Shown here: positions 44,729 through 53,287 of the stretch, in pieces
Layout: each line of letters opens with the position of its first letter
Position numbering within the stretch: the first letter of the stretch is position 1
Assembly: GCA_900318885.1 (NCBI GenBank)
Contig: ONMN01000024.1
Coordinates: 1-64,000 of the forward strand
DNA from: an uncultured Prevotellaceae bacterium
GTDB lineage: Bacteria > Bacteroidota > Bacteroidia > Bacteroidales > Bacteroidaceae
Direction of reading: 5' to 3'
DNA length: 64,000 nt
Notes under the pieces: generated by a model
The model's database searches: none
Seen by the model: only the letters and a program-made list of their open reading frames with translations
What the model was told of the DNA's origin: nothing
Made by a program: the position numbers and the translations under genes

Positions 44729-44787
44729 CGATTAAATGGCAAAACCGTTTAGTTTTGCTAATTTTAAAACAATTATTGCTGATTTTG

Positions 44788-44845
44788 AAAAAACGACGCC
44801 CAAAATGTTACAAACAATAAAGTCGTTTTTCGCAAATGTTACAAA
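44788..44845. promoter_or_regulatory. Repeat cluster between divergent MACPF array and flippase gene
   Basis: AAATGTTACAAA occurs at 44803-44814 and 44834-44845, 31 bp apart (about three helical turns). AAAAACGAC (44789-44797) and GTCGTTTTT (44822-44830) are inverted around the first copy. A further inverted pair GCAAAAC/GTTTTGC lies at 44739-44758. The rest of 44610-44984 is AT-rich, with no ORF I trust. Confidence 0.5.
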
Positions 44846-44970
44846 TGGTAAAGTTCAAACATTATAAACAACAAATCTTCCCTGATATAGAAAAAAGCGG
44901 AATGAGCTATCATTTAGGCAATAAATATAAAAAAGTGAGGCGAAAAAGCCAATAATTCCCAAAATTGTTG

Positions 44971-44978
44971 TACTTTTG
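44971..44978 (+). promoter_or_regulatory. -7 box of the flippase gene (leaderless transcript likely)
   Basis: TACTTTTG at 44971-44978 ends only 6 bp before the ATG at 44985, so transcription should start at or beside the start codon. No clear -33 element is visible. Confidence 0.6.
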
Positions 44979-44984
44979 CACGGA

Positions 44985-45980
44985 ATGAAGACGAGAAGTG
45001 TCATATTGAAGATTCTGATGCCGCTGGTGTTGGGCGCGGGCATCCTCTATTGGATGTATCGCGGCGAGGACTGGCAGACCATCTTGCATGTCATGACGGA
45101 CGAGATGGACTGGACGTGGATGTTGCTGTCGTTCCCGTTTGGCATACTGGCACAGATGTTCCGTGGATGGCGTTGGCGGCAGACGTTGGAGCCGGTATTG
45201 GATGGAAACGCTGTGCGCCTGCGTACTTCCGTATTAATTCATAGCATTTTCCTGTCGTATGCGGCCTCGCTGGTCATTCCCCGTGTGGGTGAGTTCACGC
45301 GCTGCGGTGTGTTGAAGCGCTACGACGGGGTGTCATTCCCCAAGGCTTTGGGTACCGTGGTCACCGAGCGGGCTATCGATTCGCTGCTGGTGATGGGCAT
45401 TACAGCCATCGTCCTGCTGCTGGAGATGAGTACCTTTGGTATGTTTTTCCGCAAGACGGGTACCAATCTGCACGGTATCCTGCATAGTTTTTCATGGGCG
45501 GGCTATCTGGTGGTGGCCATCTGCGCGGTGGCTATCCTCATCCTGCTACATTTTCTGTTGCGCAAACTGTCTATATATGATAAGGTACGCGCGACGCTGC
45601 GAGGCATCTGGCAGGGCGTCATCTCGCTGAAGGACGTACGCAACATCCCGTTATTCGTCTTCTTCACGCTGGCCATCTGGGTGAGCTACTTCCTGCACTA
45701 CTACCTGACGTTCTATTGTTTCGACTTTACCGCCGACCTTGGTTTAGGTTGCGCCCTCGTCACCTTCATAGTCGGTTCCATAGCGGTCATCGTGCCTACG
45801 CCCAACGGTGCCGGCCCTTGGCATTTTGCCGTGAAGACAATGCTCATCCTCTATGGTGTGGCCGACGAAAAAGCACTCTATTTCGTCCTCATCGTCCATA
45901 CTGTCCAGACCCTTCTTGTCGTCGCTCTCGGCATCTACGCCTGGCTCGCCCTGAACTTTACGAAAGTAAGAGGAGGCTGA
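44985..45980 (+). CDS. Flippase-like integral membrane protein (LPG synthase TM family)
   Basis: About 331 aa from ATG 44985 (MKTRSVILKILMPLVLGAGI); the longer form would use a TTG inside the promoter. About eight membrane helices and the motifs of the lysylphosphatidylglycerol-synthase TM region / TIGR00374 family: QMFRGWRWRQTL, LVIPRVGEFTRCGVL, and VPTPNGAGPWHFA near the C-terminus. It lacks the soluble aminoacyl-transferase domain of MprF. Family members may flip lipids or sugar-lipids. It lies 21 bp upstream of the TonB receptor and divergent from the MACPF array. Confidence 0.87.
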   Translation: MKTRSVILKILMPLVLGAGILYWMYRGEDWQTILHVMTDEMDWTWMLLSFPFGILAQMFRGWRWRQTLEPVLDGNAVRLRTSVLIHSIFLSYAASLVIPRVGEFTRCGVLKRYDGVSFPKALGTVVTERAIDSLLVMGITAIVLLLEMSTFGMFFRKTGTNLHGILHSFSWAGYLVVAICAVAILILLHFLLRKLSIYDKVRATLRGIWQGVISLKDVRNIPLFVFFTLAIWVSYFLHYYLTFYCFDFTADLGLGCALVTFIVGSIAVIVPTPNGAGPWHFAVKTMLILYGVADEKALYFVLIVHTVQTLLVVALGIYAWLALNFTKVRGG

Positions 45981-46001
45981 AAGAGTGTTTTGTGCATAGG
46001 A

Positions 46002-47984
46002 ATGAAAAGTCTTACAATTTTCATATTATGGATGTTGTCATTATGTGCTGTGGCACAAACGGACACCATAACCAGCCGGATACACCAGTTGGACGGGGTA
46101 ACCGTCACTGAGTCCCGACGACAGCATACGCTGACGAGCACAGCACCGATACGCCTGCTGGATAGGGGTGACATGCTGACAATGGGTGTGACCGATATGG
46201 CCGATGCCCTTCACCGCCTGCCTGGTATCACCCTTCGCGACTATGGTGGCGCAGGAGGGATGAAGACGGTGTCGGTACGCGGTTTCAGCGCCAAGCATAC
46301 CGGTGTCAGTTACGACGGCGTGATGATTTCCGAGTGTCAGAGTGGTGAAATCGACCTGAGCCGCTATTCGCTGGACAATGTGGAACACCTGATGCTGGCC
46401 GTTGGCGACAACGATGATATCTTTATCCCCGCGCGTCAGGCCTCGACACCCGCCATACTTCATATCCAGACGCTGCAAATGCCTGATAATGACCTCAAGC
46501 CCCACCTGACGACGCAAATGAAAGCCGGTTCTTTCGGCTATGTCAGCCCCTTTGTGCGTTACCATCAGAACATCACCGACCGTTTTGGTATCGGTATCGT
46601 AGGCGAGTATACCTATGCCGAGAATGACTATCCCTACGACATCAAAAACGGCACTGTCACCCAGCACGACCGACGTACCCACAACCGTATGAACCAGGGA
46701 CACGCGGAACTGGACTTCATCTATCATATCAATAATGTGAACACGCTGACGGGTAAGCTTTACTACTACGACAACGACCGCCAACTGCCCGGACAGGTAC
46801 ACTATTACACGAATGTGAGCGGTGAGTCGTTACGCGACCGTAATGCCTTCGGACAGTTGCTGTATCAGACACGCTGGAGCGACCAATTGTCGATGAAGGT
46901 CCATGCGAAATATAACTGGAATGCCTCTGTCTATAAGGACGTGTTGGCACCCAATGCAGCAAACGATGCCAGCTACTGGCAACGGGAATACTACGCTTCG
47001 GCTGCCTTGCTGTATGTGCCCACTGAGTGTTTGGCCTTCGACTATTCCGCCGACTACAGCTACAACAACCTCAACGGCTCGTCGTGGCGCACAATAGTCG
47101 GCAAGCCCTACCGTCATACGGTGTTACAGTCGGCCACAGCCAAATACCACACCCGGCATCTGACCCTGACAGGACGCCTGTTGTATTCACTGTACCTGAA
47201 CGACAATACCGAAGGCGCCAGTGCCCGTAACATGCGCCGGCTGTCACCCTCCGTCTCACTTTCCTATAAAGTGCTGTCCGACCACGACCTCTTTGTCCGC
47301 GCTTCCTACAAGAACATCTTCCGTTCACCCACGTTCAACGAGAACTACTATTTCCACTACGGCAGTTCCGACCTCTTGCCCGAGAGCACCGACCAACTGA
47401 ATCTGGGGGCAACATATCAATACCATACGTCGGCATTCACCCTTCAGACATCGCTCGACGGCTATTACAACTGGGTGAAAGACATGATTGTGGCCGTGCC
47501 GTTCAATATGTTCGTATGGACCTGCATCAACGTCGGAAAGGTTCGTGTCTTAGGGGCTGAGGCGACCGCAAGGGCCGACTACGCCATCAATGACCAGCAT
47601 CACATCCTGCTGACAGGTAACTACAGCTATCAGCAGGCTGAGGACCGCACCAACGACCAGTCACCCTATTACGGCAATCAGATTGCCTACATTCCACGTC
47701 ATACGGGCAGCGTCTCCGTGGGCTGGGAGAATCCCTGGGTGAGCCTGTCGCTCCACGGTTCGGGCGTGAGCAGTCGCTGGGCCAACAACCAGCACTACGA
47801 CGACACCAGGATTGACGGCTATTGGGACACGGGACTGACCGCGTGGCACATCTTCCATTGGGGAAGCCAGTCGCTGGAAGCCCGCGTGGACCTCAAAAAC
47901 ATCTTCGACCGTCAGTACGAGATCGTGCGTTTCTATCCCATGCCCGGCCGCAGCTGGCAGTTATCAGTGAAATATCAACTTTAA
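46002..47984 (+). CDS. TonB-dependent receptor (BtuB-like)
   Basis: About 660 aa from ATG 46002 (signal MKSLTIFILWMLSLCAVAQ). The plug domain is at about 25-150 (DGVTVTESRRQHTLTSTAPI as a TonB-box-like start; ALHRLPGITLRDYGGAGGMK; SVRGFSAKHTGVSYDG), then a 22-strand-type barrel ending in YQL. Size and the following beta-propeller lipoprotein, binding protein and permease genes match Bacteroidota cobalamin-uptake loci (BtuB-BtuG-BtuF-BtuC order). No B12 riboswitch is visible upstream, so another ligand such as haem or a siderophore is possible. Confidence 0.85.
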   Translation: MKSLTIFILWMLSLCAVAQTDTITSRIHQLDGVTVTESRRQHTLTSTAPIRLLDRGDMLTMGVTDMADALHRLPGITLRDYGGAGGMKTVSVRGFSAKHTGVSYDGVMISECQSGEIDLSRYSLDNVEHLMLAVGDNDDIFIPARQASTPAILHIQTLQMPDNDLKPHLTTQMKAGSFGYVSPFVRYHQNITDRFGIGIVGEYTYAENDYPYDIKNGTVTQHDRRTHNRMNQGHAELDFIYHINNVNTLTGKLYYYDNDRQLPGQVHYYTNVSGESLRDRNAFGQLLYQTRWSDQLSMKVHAKYNWNASVYKDVLAPNAANDASYWQREYYASAALLYVPTECLAFDYSADYSYNNLNGSSWRTIVGKPYRHTVLQSATAKYHTRHLTLTGRLLYSLYLNDNTEGASARNMRRLSPSVSLSYKVLSDHDLFVRASYKNIFRSPTFNENYYFHYGSSDLLPESTDQLNLGATYQYHTSAFTLQTSLDGYYNWVKDMIVAVPFNMFVWTCINVGKVRVLGAEATARADYAINDQHHILLTGNYSYQQAEDRTNDQSPYYGNQIAYIPRHTGSVSVGWENPWVSLSLHGSGVSSRWANNQHYDDTRIDGYWDTGLTAWHIFHWGSQSLEARVDLKNIFDRQYEIVRFYPMPGRSWQLSVKYQL

Positions 47985-48000
47985 TTCATTAACATATAAA

Positions 48001-49170
48001 ATGATTAACAACATGAAAAAGTATCTTTTAAGTTTCGCCGTGGTGATGATGGGCGCAGCCTTCCTCACGGCATGTTCGAATGATGACAACAACTCAAATT
48101 CCGGTGGGGGTGGAGCATATCTTTCCACCAGTGGTGCACTGATCATCAACAACGGCAGTGTCAGTGCCGGTATCGACGGAAGCCTGACCTTCATGGACCT
48201 CAGCACGAATCCCGCCGGTGTCCAGCAGAACGTCTATAAGAATGCCAATAATGGCCAGAGCCTCGGCGGTACGCCTAACGACGTCATTGTGCATGGCAAC
48301 AAAATTTATATCGCCGGTTGCGACGAGAATACCGTCTTCGTGCTCGACAAAAAGACCTTTAAGCAGGTTAAGCGCATCAGCACTACCGACGCTCTGGGTA
48401 CTGCCGAGGGTGTCAACCCACGCCACCTGAAAGGCTATGCAGACAAGGTGTATGTAACGACCTATGGAGGCTATGTAGCCGTTGTCGACACCACATCATT
48501 AACCATCACCAACAAGTATAAGGTCGGTTCTGCTCCTGAGGGCATGGGCCTTGGTGGAGACGAAACAGCACTCTATCTTTATGTTGCCAACAGCGACTAC
48601 GGCAATGGCAATGGCTCCATCAGCATCATCAATCTCTCTAATGGAAGCATCACCGAATTCAAGAACGAGATGATTCACAATCCGCAGGAAGTGGCCGTTG
48701 CCGGTACCGACATCTACGTGCTCGACTGGGGTACTTACGACGAGAACTGGAACCAGGTCAATGCCGGCGTCTACAAGATCAGCGGCAACACCGTTACGAA
48801 GGTCGTTCCTGATGCTACGGGTATGGCAACCTACGGCTCCGCCATCCTTACCTTCAACTATCCTTGGGGTGCAAAAGAGCCCACTTTCAGCTACTACGAC
48901 ATCATCTACAATCAGCTGAGCTCCATCAAATTCGTCGGTGGCAATCCCATTCAGAGTCCTGCCGCCATTGCCATCGACCCCAATACGGGCTATATCTTTA
49001 TCGCTTCTCGCGACATAAACCCCGATACGGGCTATCCCAGCTATACCACGCCGGGCTTTGTCAACATCTACGATCCTACATTTTATTTCTATGGCACGAC
49101 TTCGTACGCTACCGGTGTTGAGCCTCATGCCATCACATTCTCTTACGAGGTGAAGACAGTTAATTATTAA
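48001..49170 (+). CDS. YncE-like beta-propeller surface lipoprotein (BtuG-like)
   Basis: A 389-aa lipoprotein (GAAFLTACSNDDNNSNSGGG; alternative start 48013). The mature part is a seven-bladed propeller with repeated blades (GGTPNDVIVHGNKIYIAGCD; TFKQVKRIST; GHLKGYADKVYVTTYGGYVA-type; AAIAIDPNTGYIFIASRD). Position right after a TonB receptor matches BtuG, the lipoprotein that caps BtuB and captures B12 with high affinity in Bacteroides. The acidic residues after Cys fit surface export. The ligand is inferred from context only. Its stop is directly followed by the next ATG. Confidence 0.82.
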   Translation: MINNMKKYLLSFAVVMMGAAFLTACSNDDNNSNSGGGGAYLSTSGALIINNGSVSAGIDGSLTFMDLSTNPAGVQQNVYKNANNGQSLGGTPNDVIVHGNKIYIAGCDENTVFVLDKKTFKQVKRISTTDALGTAEGVNPRHLKGYADKVYVTTYGGYVAVVDTTSLTITNKYKVGSAPEGMGLGGDETALYLYVANSDYGNGNGSISIINLSNGSITEFKNEMIHNPQEVAVAGTDIYVLDWGTYDENWNQVNAGVYKISGNTVTKVVPDATGMATYGSAILTFNYPWGAKEPTFSYYDIIYNQLSSIKFVGGNPIQSPAAIAIDPNTGYIFIASRDINPDTGYPSYTTPGFVNIYDPTFYFYGTTSYATGVEPHAITFSYEVKTVNY

Positions 49171-50291
49171 TGAAGCAAATATTAGGAGCACTTCTCCTCA
49201 TCGTGTCACTGCTGTCCTGTGGTGGGCGTCAAAGCTCACCACAGGCTGGTGGCGACACCCTACAGCTGAAGTATGCCTCGCTGCTCACCATCGTACAGCA
49301 CGACGGCTATACCGAGGCGGTCATCCGCAATCCGTGGAAAGAGGGTAGGGTGCTCCATTCCTATCTGCTCGTGCCTCGCGGACAGGCGCTACCCGAGGGA
49401 TTGCCCCACGGCTCCATAGTCCGTACGCCCGTCCAGCATGCAGCGGTGTTTACCACCGTCCATTGCTCGCTGCTCACAACGCTCGGACTCGGTGAGCGCA
49501 TCGCCGCCGTTGCCGATCTGAAGTACATCAAGATTCCTTACGTACAACAGCACGTGCGCGACGGTCATATCGCTGACTGCGGTGGCGGCATGAATCCTGC
49601 CGTCGAGCGCATCATCGACGCCAAGCCCGACATCATCATGCTCTCGCCGTTCGAGAATAGTGGCGGCTACGGCAAACTCGAGGATATCGACATCCCGCTC
49701 GTAGAATGTGCGGAATATATGGAACCGTCGCCACTGGCTCGGGCCGAGTGGATGAAGTTCTACGGACTGCTTTTCGGCGAATACGACAAGGCCGACAGCC
49801 TCTTCCAGGTCGTAGACCAACACTACCAGACGCTGAAGGCCCAGGCCGCAAAGGCCGGCAAGGGCCGCGAGGCACTCATCGACAAGATGGTGGGTTCCGT
49901 GTGGTACGTCCCCGGTGGCCGCAGCACGCTGGGGCAGATGGTTCGCGACGCCAATGGGCGCTATCCGTGGGCTGCCGACGACCATAGCGGCTCGCTCTCG
50001 CTGCCCTTCGAGACCGTTCTGGAACAGGGTGGGGAAGCCGACGTGTGGTTCTACCGCTATTCCTCCGACCATCCCACCAACTACCGCGAACTGCTCAGCG
50101 AACACCGCGGCTACGACCAGTTGAAGGCTTGTCGCCAGCGTCAGGTCTATGCCTGCAATGTCGAACAGGCACTGTTCTACGAGGAGACGCCTTTCCGTCC
50201 CGACTATCTCCTGTCCGACTTCATCCTCCTGCTGCATCCCGACCTGCTGTCCGACGCTTCGTTACGTTATTTCACCCTGCTCGATGAATAA
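49170..50291 (+). CDS. ABC-transporter substrate-binding lipoprotein (BtuF/FecB type)
   Basis: A 373-aa lipoprotein (LLIVSLLSCGGRQSS). The class III periplasmic-binding fold is seen in TTLGLGERIAAVADLKYI, AVERIIDAKPDIIMLSPFEN and QGGEADVWFY; helix linkers and length fit BtuF/FecB-like proteins for cobalamin or iron complexes. It starts one base after the propeller gene stop and overlaps the permease by 8 bp, so all four genes should be cotranslated. It hands ligand from the receptor side to the inner-membrane permease. Confidence 0.88.
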   Translation: MKQILGALLLIVSLLSCGGRQSSPQAGGDTLQLKYASLLTIVQHDGYTEAVIRNPWKEGRVLHSYLLVPRGQALPEGLPHGSIVRTPVQHAAVFTTVHCSLLTTLGLGERIAAVADLKYIKIPYVQQHVRDGHIADCGGGMNPAVERIIDAKPDIIMLSPFENSGGYGKLEDIDIPLVECAEYMEPSPLARAEWMKFYGLLFGEYDKADSLFQVVDQHYQTLKAQAAKAGKGREALIDKMVGSVWYVPGGRSTLGQMVRDANGRYPWAADDHSGSLSLPFETVLEQGGEADVWFYRYSSDHPTNYRELLSEHRGYDQLKACRQRQVYACNVEQALFYEETPFRPDYLLSDFILLLHPDLLSDASLRYFTLLDE

Positions 50292-51312
50292 AGGCACGAC
50301 ATATTGCATCCTCCTCGCAGTGCTCATTGCATTGCTCTTCGTCCTCAACATCCTTGTGGGCTCTGTGTCCATTCCTGCTGACGACGTCGTGCGCATCCTG
50401 TTGGGTGACAACGAAAACATCAAACCTTCGTGGCAGTTCATCATCTTACAATCCCGACTGCCGCAGGCCCTTACAGCCATGCTCGCGGGCAGTGCGTTGG
50501 CCGTCAGCGGACTCATGCTCCAAACAGCCTTCCGCAATCCCTTGGCAGGACCCAGCGTCTTTGGTATCAACAGTGGTGCCGGACTGGGTGTCGCCCTGGT
50601 CATGCTCTGGCTCGGCGGCAGCTTCTCGGCAGGCAGCGTTTCCGTCACGGGATTCGTCGCCGTCCTTGCCGCTGCCTTTGTAGGTGCCATGGCCGTCATG
50701 CTGCTCATCTTCCTCTTTTCCACGATGGTGCGCAACAGCGTCATGCTGCTCATCATCGGCATCATGATAGGCTACATCTCCAATTCAGCCGTCTCGCTGC
50801 TCAATTTCTTTGCCACCGACGAAGGCGTACGTTCCTATATGGTTTGGGGCATGGGCTCCTTCAGCGGTGTCTCTACCCAGATGCTACCCTGGTTCTCGCT
50901 GGTCACCGTCATAGCCCTTTTCGCAGCCCTGCTGCTCATCAAACCACTTAACGCCCTCATGCTCGGCGACCGCTATGCCGAGAACCTCGGTGTCAACATC
51001 ATCCGCGTCCGCAACTGGCTCCTCGTCATCACCGGACTGCTCACCGCCATCGTCACCGCCTTCTGCGGCCCCGTGGCATTCATCGGACTCGCCGTGCCAC
51101 ATATCGCACGCCTGCTGTTCCACACCGACAATCACCGCCTCCTCATGCCCGCCACTATGCTCACCGGCGCCGTCGTTGCCCTGTTGTGCAACGTCCTTTG
51201 CTTTCTCCCCGGCACCCTCGGCGTCATCCCCCTCAACGCCGTCACACCCCTCATCGGCGCTCCCGTCATCATCTATGTCATCCTTCGCGGTCGCCAAACG
51301 ACAAATAGATAA
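50284..51312 (+). CDS. FecCD/BtuC-family ABC permease
   Basis: About 342 aa from ATG 50284 (MNKGTTYCILLAVLIALLFV), overlapping the binding-protein stop; the longer frame from 50149 is spurious. About ten membrane helices with family motifs: SRLPQALTAMLAGSALAVSG, NPLAGPSVFGINSGAGLGV, and the ATPase-coupling loop CGPVAFIGLAVPHIARLL. No ATPase gene (BtuD/FecE) follows before pepD, although it usually would; the partner must be encoded elsewhere. The stop is followed by an 11-bp tandem repeat. Confidence 0.92.
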   Translation: MNKGTTYCILLAVLIALLFVLNILVGSVSIPADDVVRILLGDNENIKPSWQFIILQSRLPQALTAMLAGSALAVSGLMLQTAFRNPLAGPSVFGINSGAGLGVALVMLWLGGSFSAGSVSVTGFVAVLAAAFVGAMAVMLLIFLFSTMVRNSVMLLIIGIMIGYISNSAVSLLNFFATDEGVRSYMVWGMGSFSGVSTQMLPWFSLVTVIALFAALLLIKPLNALMLGDRYAENLGVNIIRVRNWLLVITGLLTAIVTAFCGPVAFIGLAVPHIARLLFHTDNHRLLMPATMLTGAVVALLCNVLCFLPGTLGVIPLNAVTPLIGAPVIIYVILRGRQTTNR

Positions 51313-51316
51313 ATAC

Positions 51317-51370
51317 CGTTACATAACCATTACATTACCGAAACATTACCGAAACATTACCGAAACATTC
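51317..51370. repeat. 11-bp tandem repeat after the permease gene
   Basis: Five units (CGTTACATAAC, CATTACATTAC, CGAAACATTAC, CGAAACATTAC, CGAAACATTC) begin 4 bp after the permease stop. They precede the pepD promoter. Confidence 0.85.
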
Positions 51371-51470
51371 TAAGAGCATCTCCCTACCATCCCCCTTGCT
51401 ACCCCCTAGCTACATCCTACCACTAAAGAACAACAATAGGGCATGGGTACAATAAAAAACCGAGTTTTCC

Positions 51471-51502
51471 TTTGGCATTTCACTCGTTTATTCGTAACTT
51501 TG
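51471..51502 (+). promoter_or_regulatory. pepD promoter, member of a conserved block
   Basis: TTTG (51471-51474), 20 bp, TAACTTTG (51495-51502). The surrounding GAGTTTTCCTTTGG and TTTATTCGTAACTTTGC recur at three other promoters in the window. The leader is about 25 nt. Confidence 0.8.
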
Positions 51503-51533
51503 CAGGCGAAAGACCTTTAAACGAATAAATACA

Positions 51534-52997
51534 ATGAACGAAATCCAAAATCTGAACCCGCAGTGCATCTGGAAGAACTTCTACGCACTGACACAGGTGC
51601 CGCGTCCAAGCGGACATTTAGAGAAAGTACAGCAGTTCCTGCTTGACTTCGGTAAGCAGGCTGGGGTAGAGGCCTTCAAGGACCCCGCAGGAAACATCGT
51701 GTTCCGCAAGGCAGCCACACCAGGCTATGAGAACAGGAAGGGCGTGATCCTGCAGGCCCACATGGATATGGTGCCGCAGAAGACACCCGAGTCGAAGCAT
51801 AACTTCGAGACCGACCCCATTGAACCGTGGATTGACGGTGAGTGGGTGAAGGCGAAGGGTACCACGCTGGGTGCCGACAACGGTCTGGGCGTAGCAGCAA
51901 TCATGGCCATCATGGAGGCGAAGGACCTGAAGCATGGACCCATCGACGCGCTGATTACGCGTGACGAGGAGACGGGTATGTTTGGTGCCAACGAACTGCC
52001 CGAGAACGAATTGCAGGGTGACATCCTGCTGAACCTCGACTCTGAGCATTGGGGAAAATTCGTCATCGGCAGCGCCGGTGGTATTGACGTTACCGCAACA
52101 ATGGACTACCAGGAGGCTGACACTGACCCCGAGGATGCTGCCGTGAAGGTGACCATCAAGAACCTGAGAGGCGGACACAGCGGTCTGGAGATTAACGAAG
52201 GGCGCGCCAACGCTAACAAACTGATGGTGCAGCTGGTGCGTGAGGCCATCGAAGAGACGGAGGCGCGTCTGGCTTCGTGGAACGGTGGTAATATGCGTAA
52301 TGCTATTCCCTTCAAGGCTGAGGTGGTGCTGACGTTGCCCAAGGAGAATATCGCTGCCCTGAAGGAGATTGCCGACGACTGGAAGGAGACATTCAACGAC
52401 GAGTTCAAACTCATCGAACCACAGGGCGTCGAGGTGATTGTCGAGGAGGTGGCTACTCCTGCCAAAGAGGTTCCCGTAGAAATTCAGGACAATCTGGTGA
52501 ATGCCATCTACGGCTGTCACGACGGTGTTATCCGCTTTATTCCTGCCTATCCCAGTGTCGTAGAAACCTCGTCGAACCTCGCCATTATCAATATCGGTGA
52601 GGGCAAGGCAGCCGTTAAGATTCTGGCCCGTTCGAGTCGTGAGGATATGAAGGACTATGTGGCTACCATGCTGGAGAGCTGCTTCAACATGGCGGGCATG
52701 AAGGTCGAGACGAGTGGCTCGTATGGCGGATGGGATCCCAATCCCGACAGCGAAATCCTACACCTATTATTAAAAGAATATAAGGAACTGTTCGGCAAGG
52801 ATGGCATCATTCAGGTGGATCACGCGGGTCTGGAGTGCTCGGTCATCCTGGGCAAGTATCCTTGGTTGGACGTCGTGAGTCTCGGTCCGACGATGAAGTC
52901 GCCGCACACCACGCAGGAGCGTGCACTCATCGAGACCATAGCACCTTTCTGGGAACTGCTGAAAAAGACCCTCGAGGATGTGCCAGTTAAAGGTTAA
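51534..52997 (+). CDS. pepD: Aminoacyl-histidine dipeptidase (M20 family)
   Basis: A 487-aa cytosolic metallopeptidase of the PepD type that cleaves Xaa-His dipeptides such as carnosine. Zinc ligands and active-site motifs are visible: VILQAHMDMVPQK (about 75), KGTTLGADNGLGVAA (about 110-124), ITRDEETGMFGA (about 141-152), NLDSEHWG (about 170), and HAGLECSVILGKYP near 430. Length is typical. It has its own promoter and a strong bidirectional terminator. The heptamer repeat starts inside its last codons. Confidence 0.95.
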   Translation: MNEIQNLNPQCIWKNFYALTQVPRPSGHLEKVQQFLLDFGKQAGVEAFKDPAGNIVFRKAATPGYENRKGVILQAHMDMVPQKTPESKHNFETDPIEPWIDGEWVKAKGTTLGADNGLGVAAIMAIMEAKDLKHGPIDALITRDEETGMFGANELPENELQGDILLNLDSEHWGKFVIGSAGGIDVTATMDYQEADTDPEDAAVKVTIKNLRGGHSGLEINEGRANANKLMVQLVREAIEETEARLASWNGGNMRNAIPFKAEVVLTLPKENIAALKEIADDWKETFNDEFKLIEPQGVEVIVEEVATPAKEVPVEIQDNLVNAIYGCHDGVIRFIPAYPSVVETSSNLAIINIGEGKAAVKILARSSREDMKDYVATMLESCFNMAGMKVETSGSYGGWDPNPDSEILHLLLKEYKELFGKDGIIQVDHAGLECSVILGKYPWLDVVSLGPTMKSPHTTQERALIETIAPFWELLKKTLEDVPVKG

Positions 52998-53019
52998 TGG
53001 TTAAAGGTTAACGGTTAAT
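52985..53019. repeat. Heptamer GGTTAAN repeat spanning the pepD stop
   Basis: Five units (AGTTAAA, GGTTAAT, GGTTAAA, GGTTAAC, GGTTAAT) run across the pepD stop codon up to the terminator hairpin. Confidence 0.9.
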
Positions 53020-53029
53020 GATAAAAAAA

Positions 53030-53060
53030 TGCAGATTTGTTTGGCAAATCTGCATTTTTT
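53030..53060. terminator. Rho-independent terminator after pepD
   Basis: TGCAGATTTG (53030-53039) pairs with CAAATCTGCA (53045-53054) around a 5-nt loop, followed by TTTTTT; seven A's precede it, so it could work on both strands. Confidence 0.9.
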
Positions 53061-53123
53061 ACGTACTTTGAACTGCGTTCGAAGTTACTTTCGTTCGAAA
53101 ATCCAAAGAAAAACGAGTTTTCC

Positions 53124-53155
53124 TTTGGTATTTTGCTCACTTATTCGTAACTTTG
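53124..53155 (+). promoter_or_regulatory. corA promoter, member of a conserved block
   Basis: TTTG (53124-53127), 20 bp, TAACTTTG (53148-53155). The region AACGAGTTTTCCTTTGGTAT through TTATTCG is nearly identical to the pepD promoter. Transcription should start near 53161, giving a leader of about 125 nt. Confidence 0.8.
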
Positions 53156-53185
53156 TACCCGAATAACCAAAAAAGTAACAAAAAA

Positions 53186-53221
53186 ATGGACGATTACCCG
53201 GCGAATCATTACAATTCGTAA
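53186..53221 (+). CDS. Possible leader peptide upstream of corA
   Basis: A short frame ATG...TAA encodes MDDYPANHYNS (11 aa) inside the corA leader. Its ATG is preceded by six A's, a good Bacteroidota initiation context. Two Asp and a Pro near the N-terminus recall acidic/proline leader peptides of enterobacterial Mg2+ transporter genes (MgtL), where low Mg2+ destabilises the ribosome. Translation is not proven; it may be chance. Confidence 0.4.
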   Translation: MDDYPANHYNS

Positions 53222-53236
53222 GGCAGGGGAGCAGCA

Positions 53237-53284
53237 GGCAAGACCGCTAATCCTCTTGCCGCTAAACTATTTTAAAGGATTAGC
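53237..53284 (+). promoter_or_regulatory. Candidate pseudoknot leader RNA before corA
   Basis: Stem 1: GGCAAGA (53237-53243) with TCTTGCC (53254-53260). Stem 2: GCTAATCC (53246-53253), inside the stem 1 loop, with GGATTAGC (53277-53284), extendable by one pair if stem 1 opens. Together they form an H-type pseudoknot, or alternatives, ending 3 nt before the corA ATG (53288). It could gate translation. No known riboswitch class is recognised. Confidence 0.5.
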
Positions 53285-53287
53285 AAG

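Noticed and set aside
44976-44984. TTG start of the flippase gene three codons upstream
   Set aside because: The TTG lies inside the -7 promoter box, so it cannot be in the mRNA; ATG 44985 is preferred.
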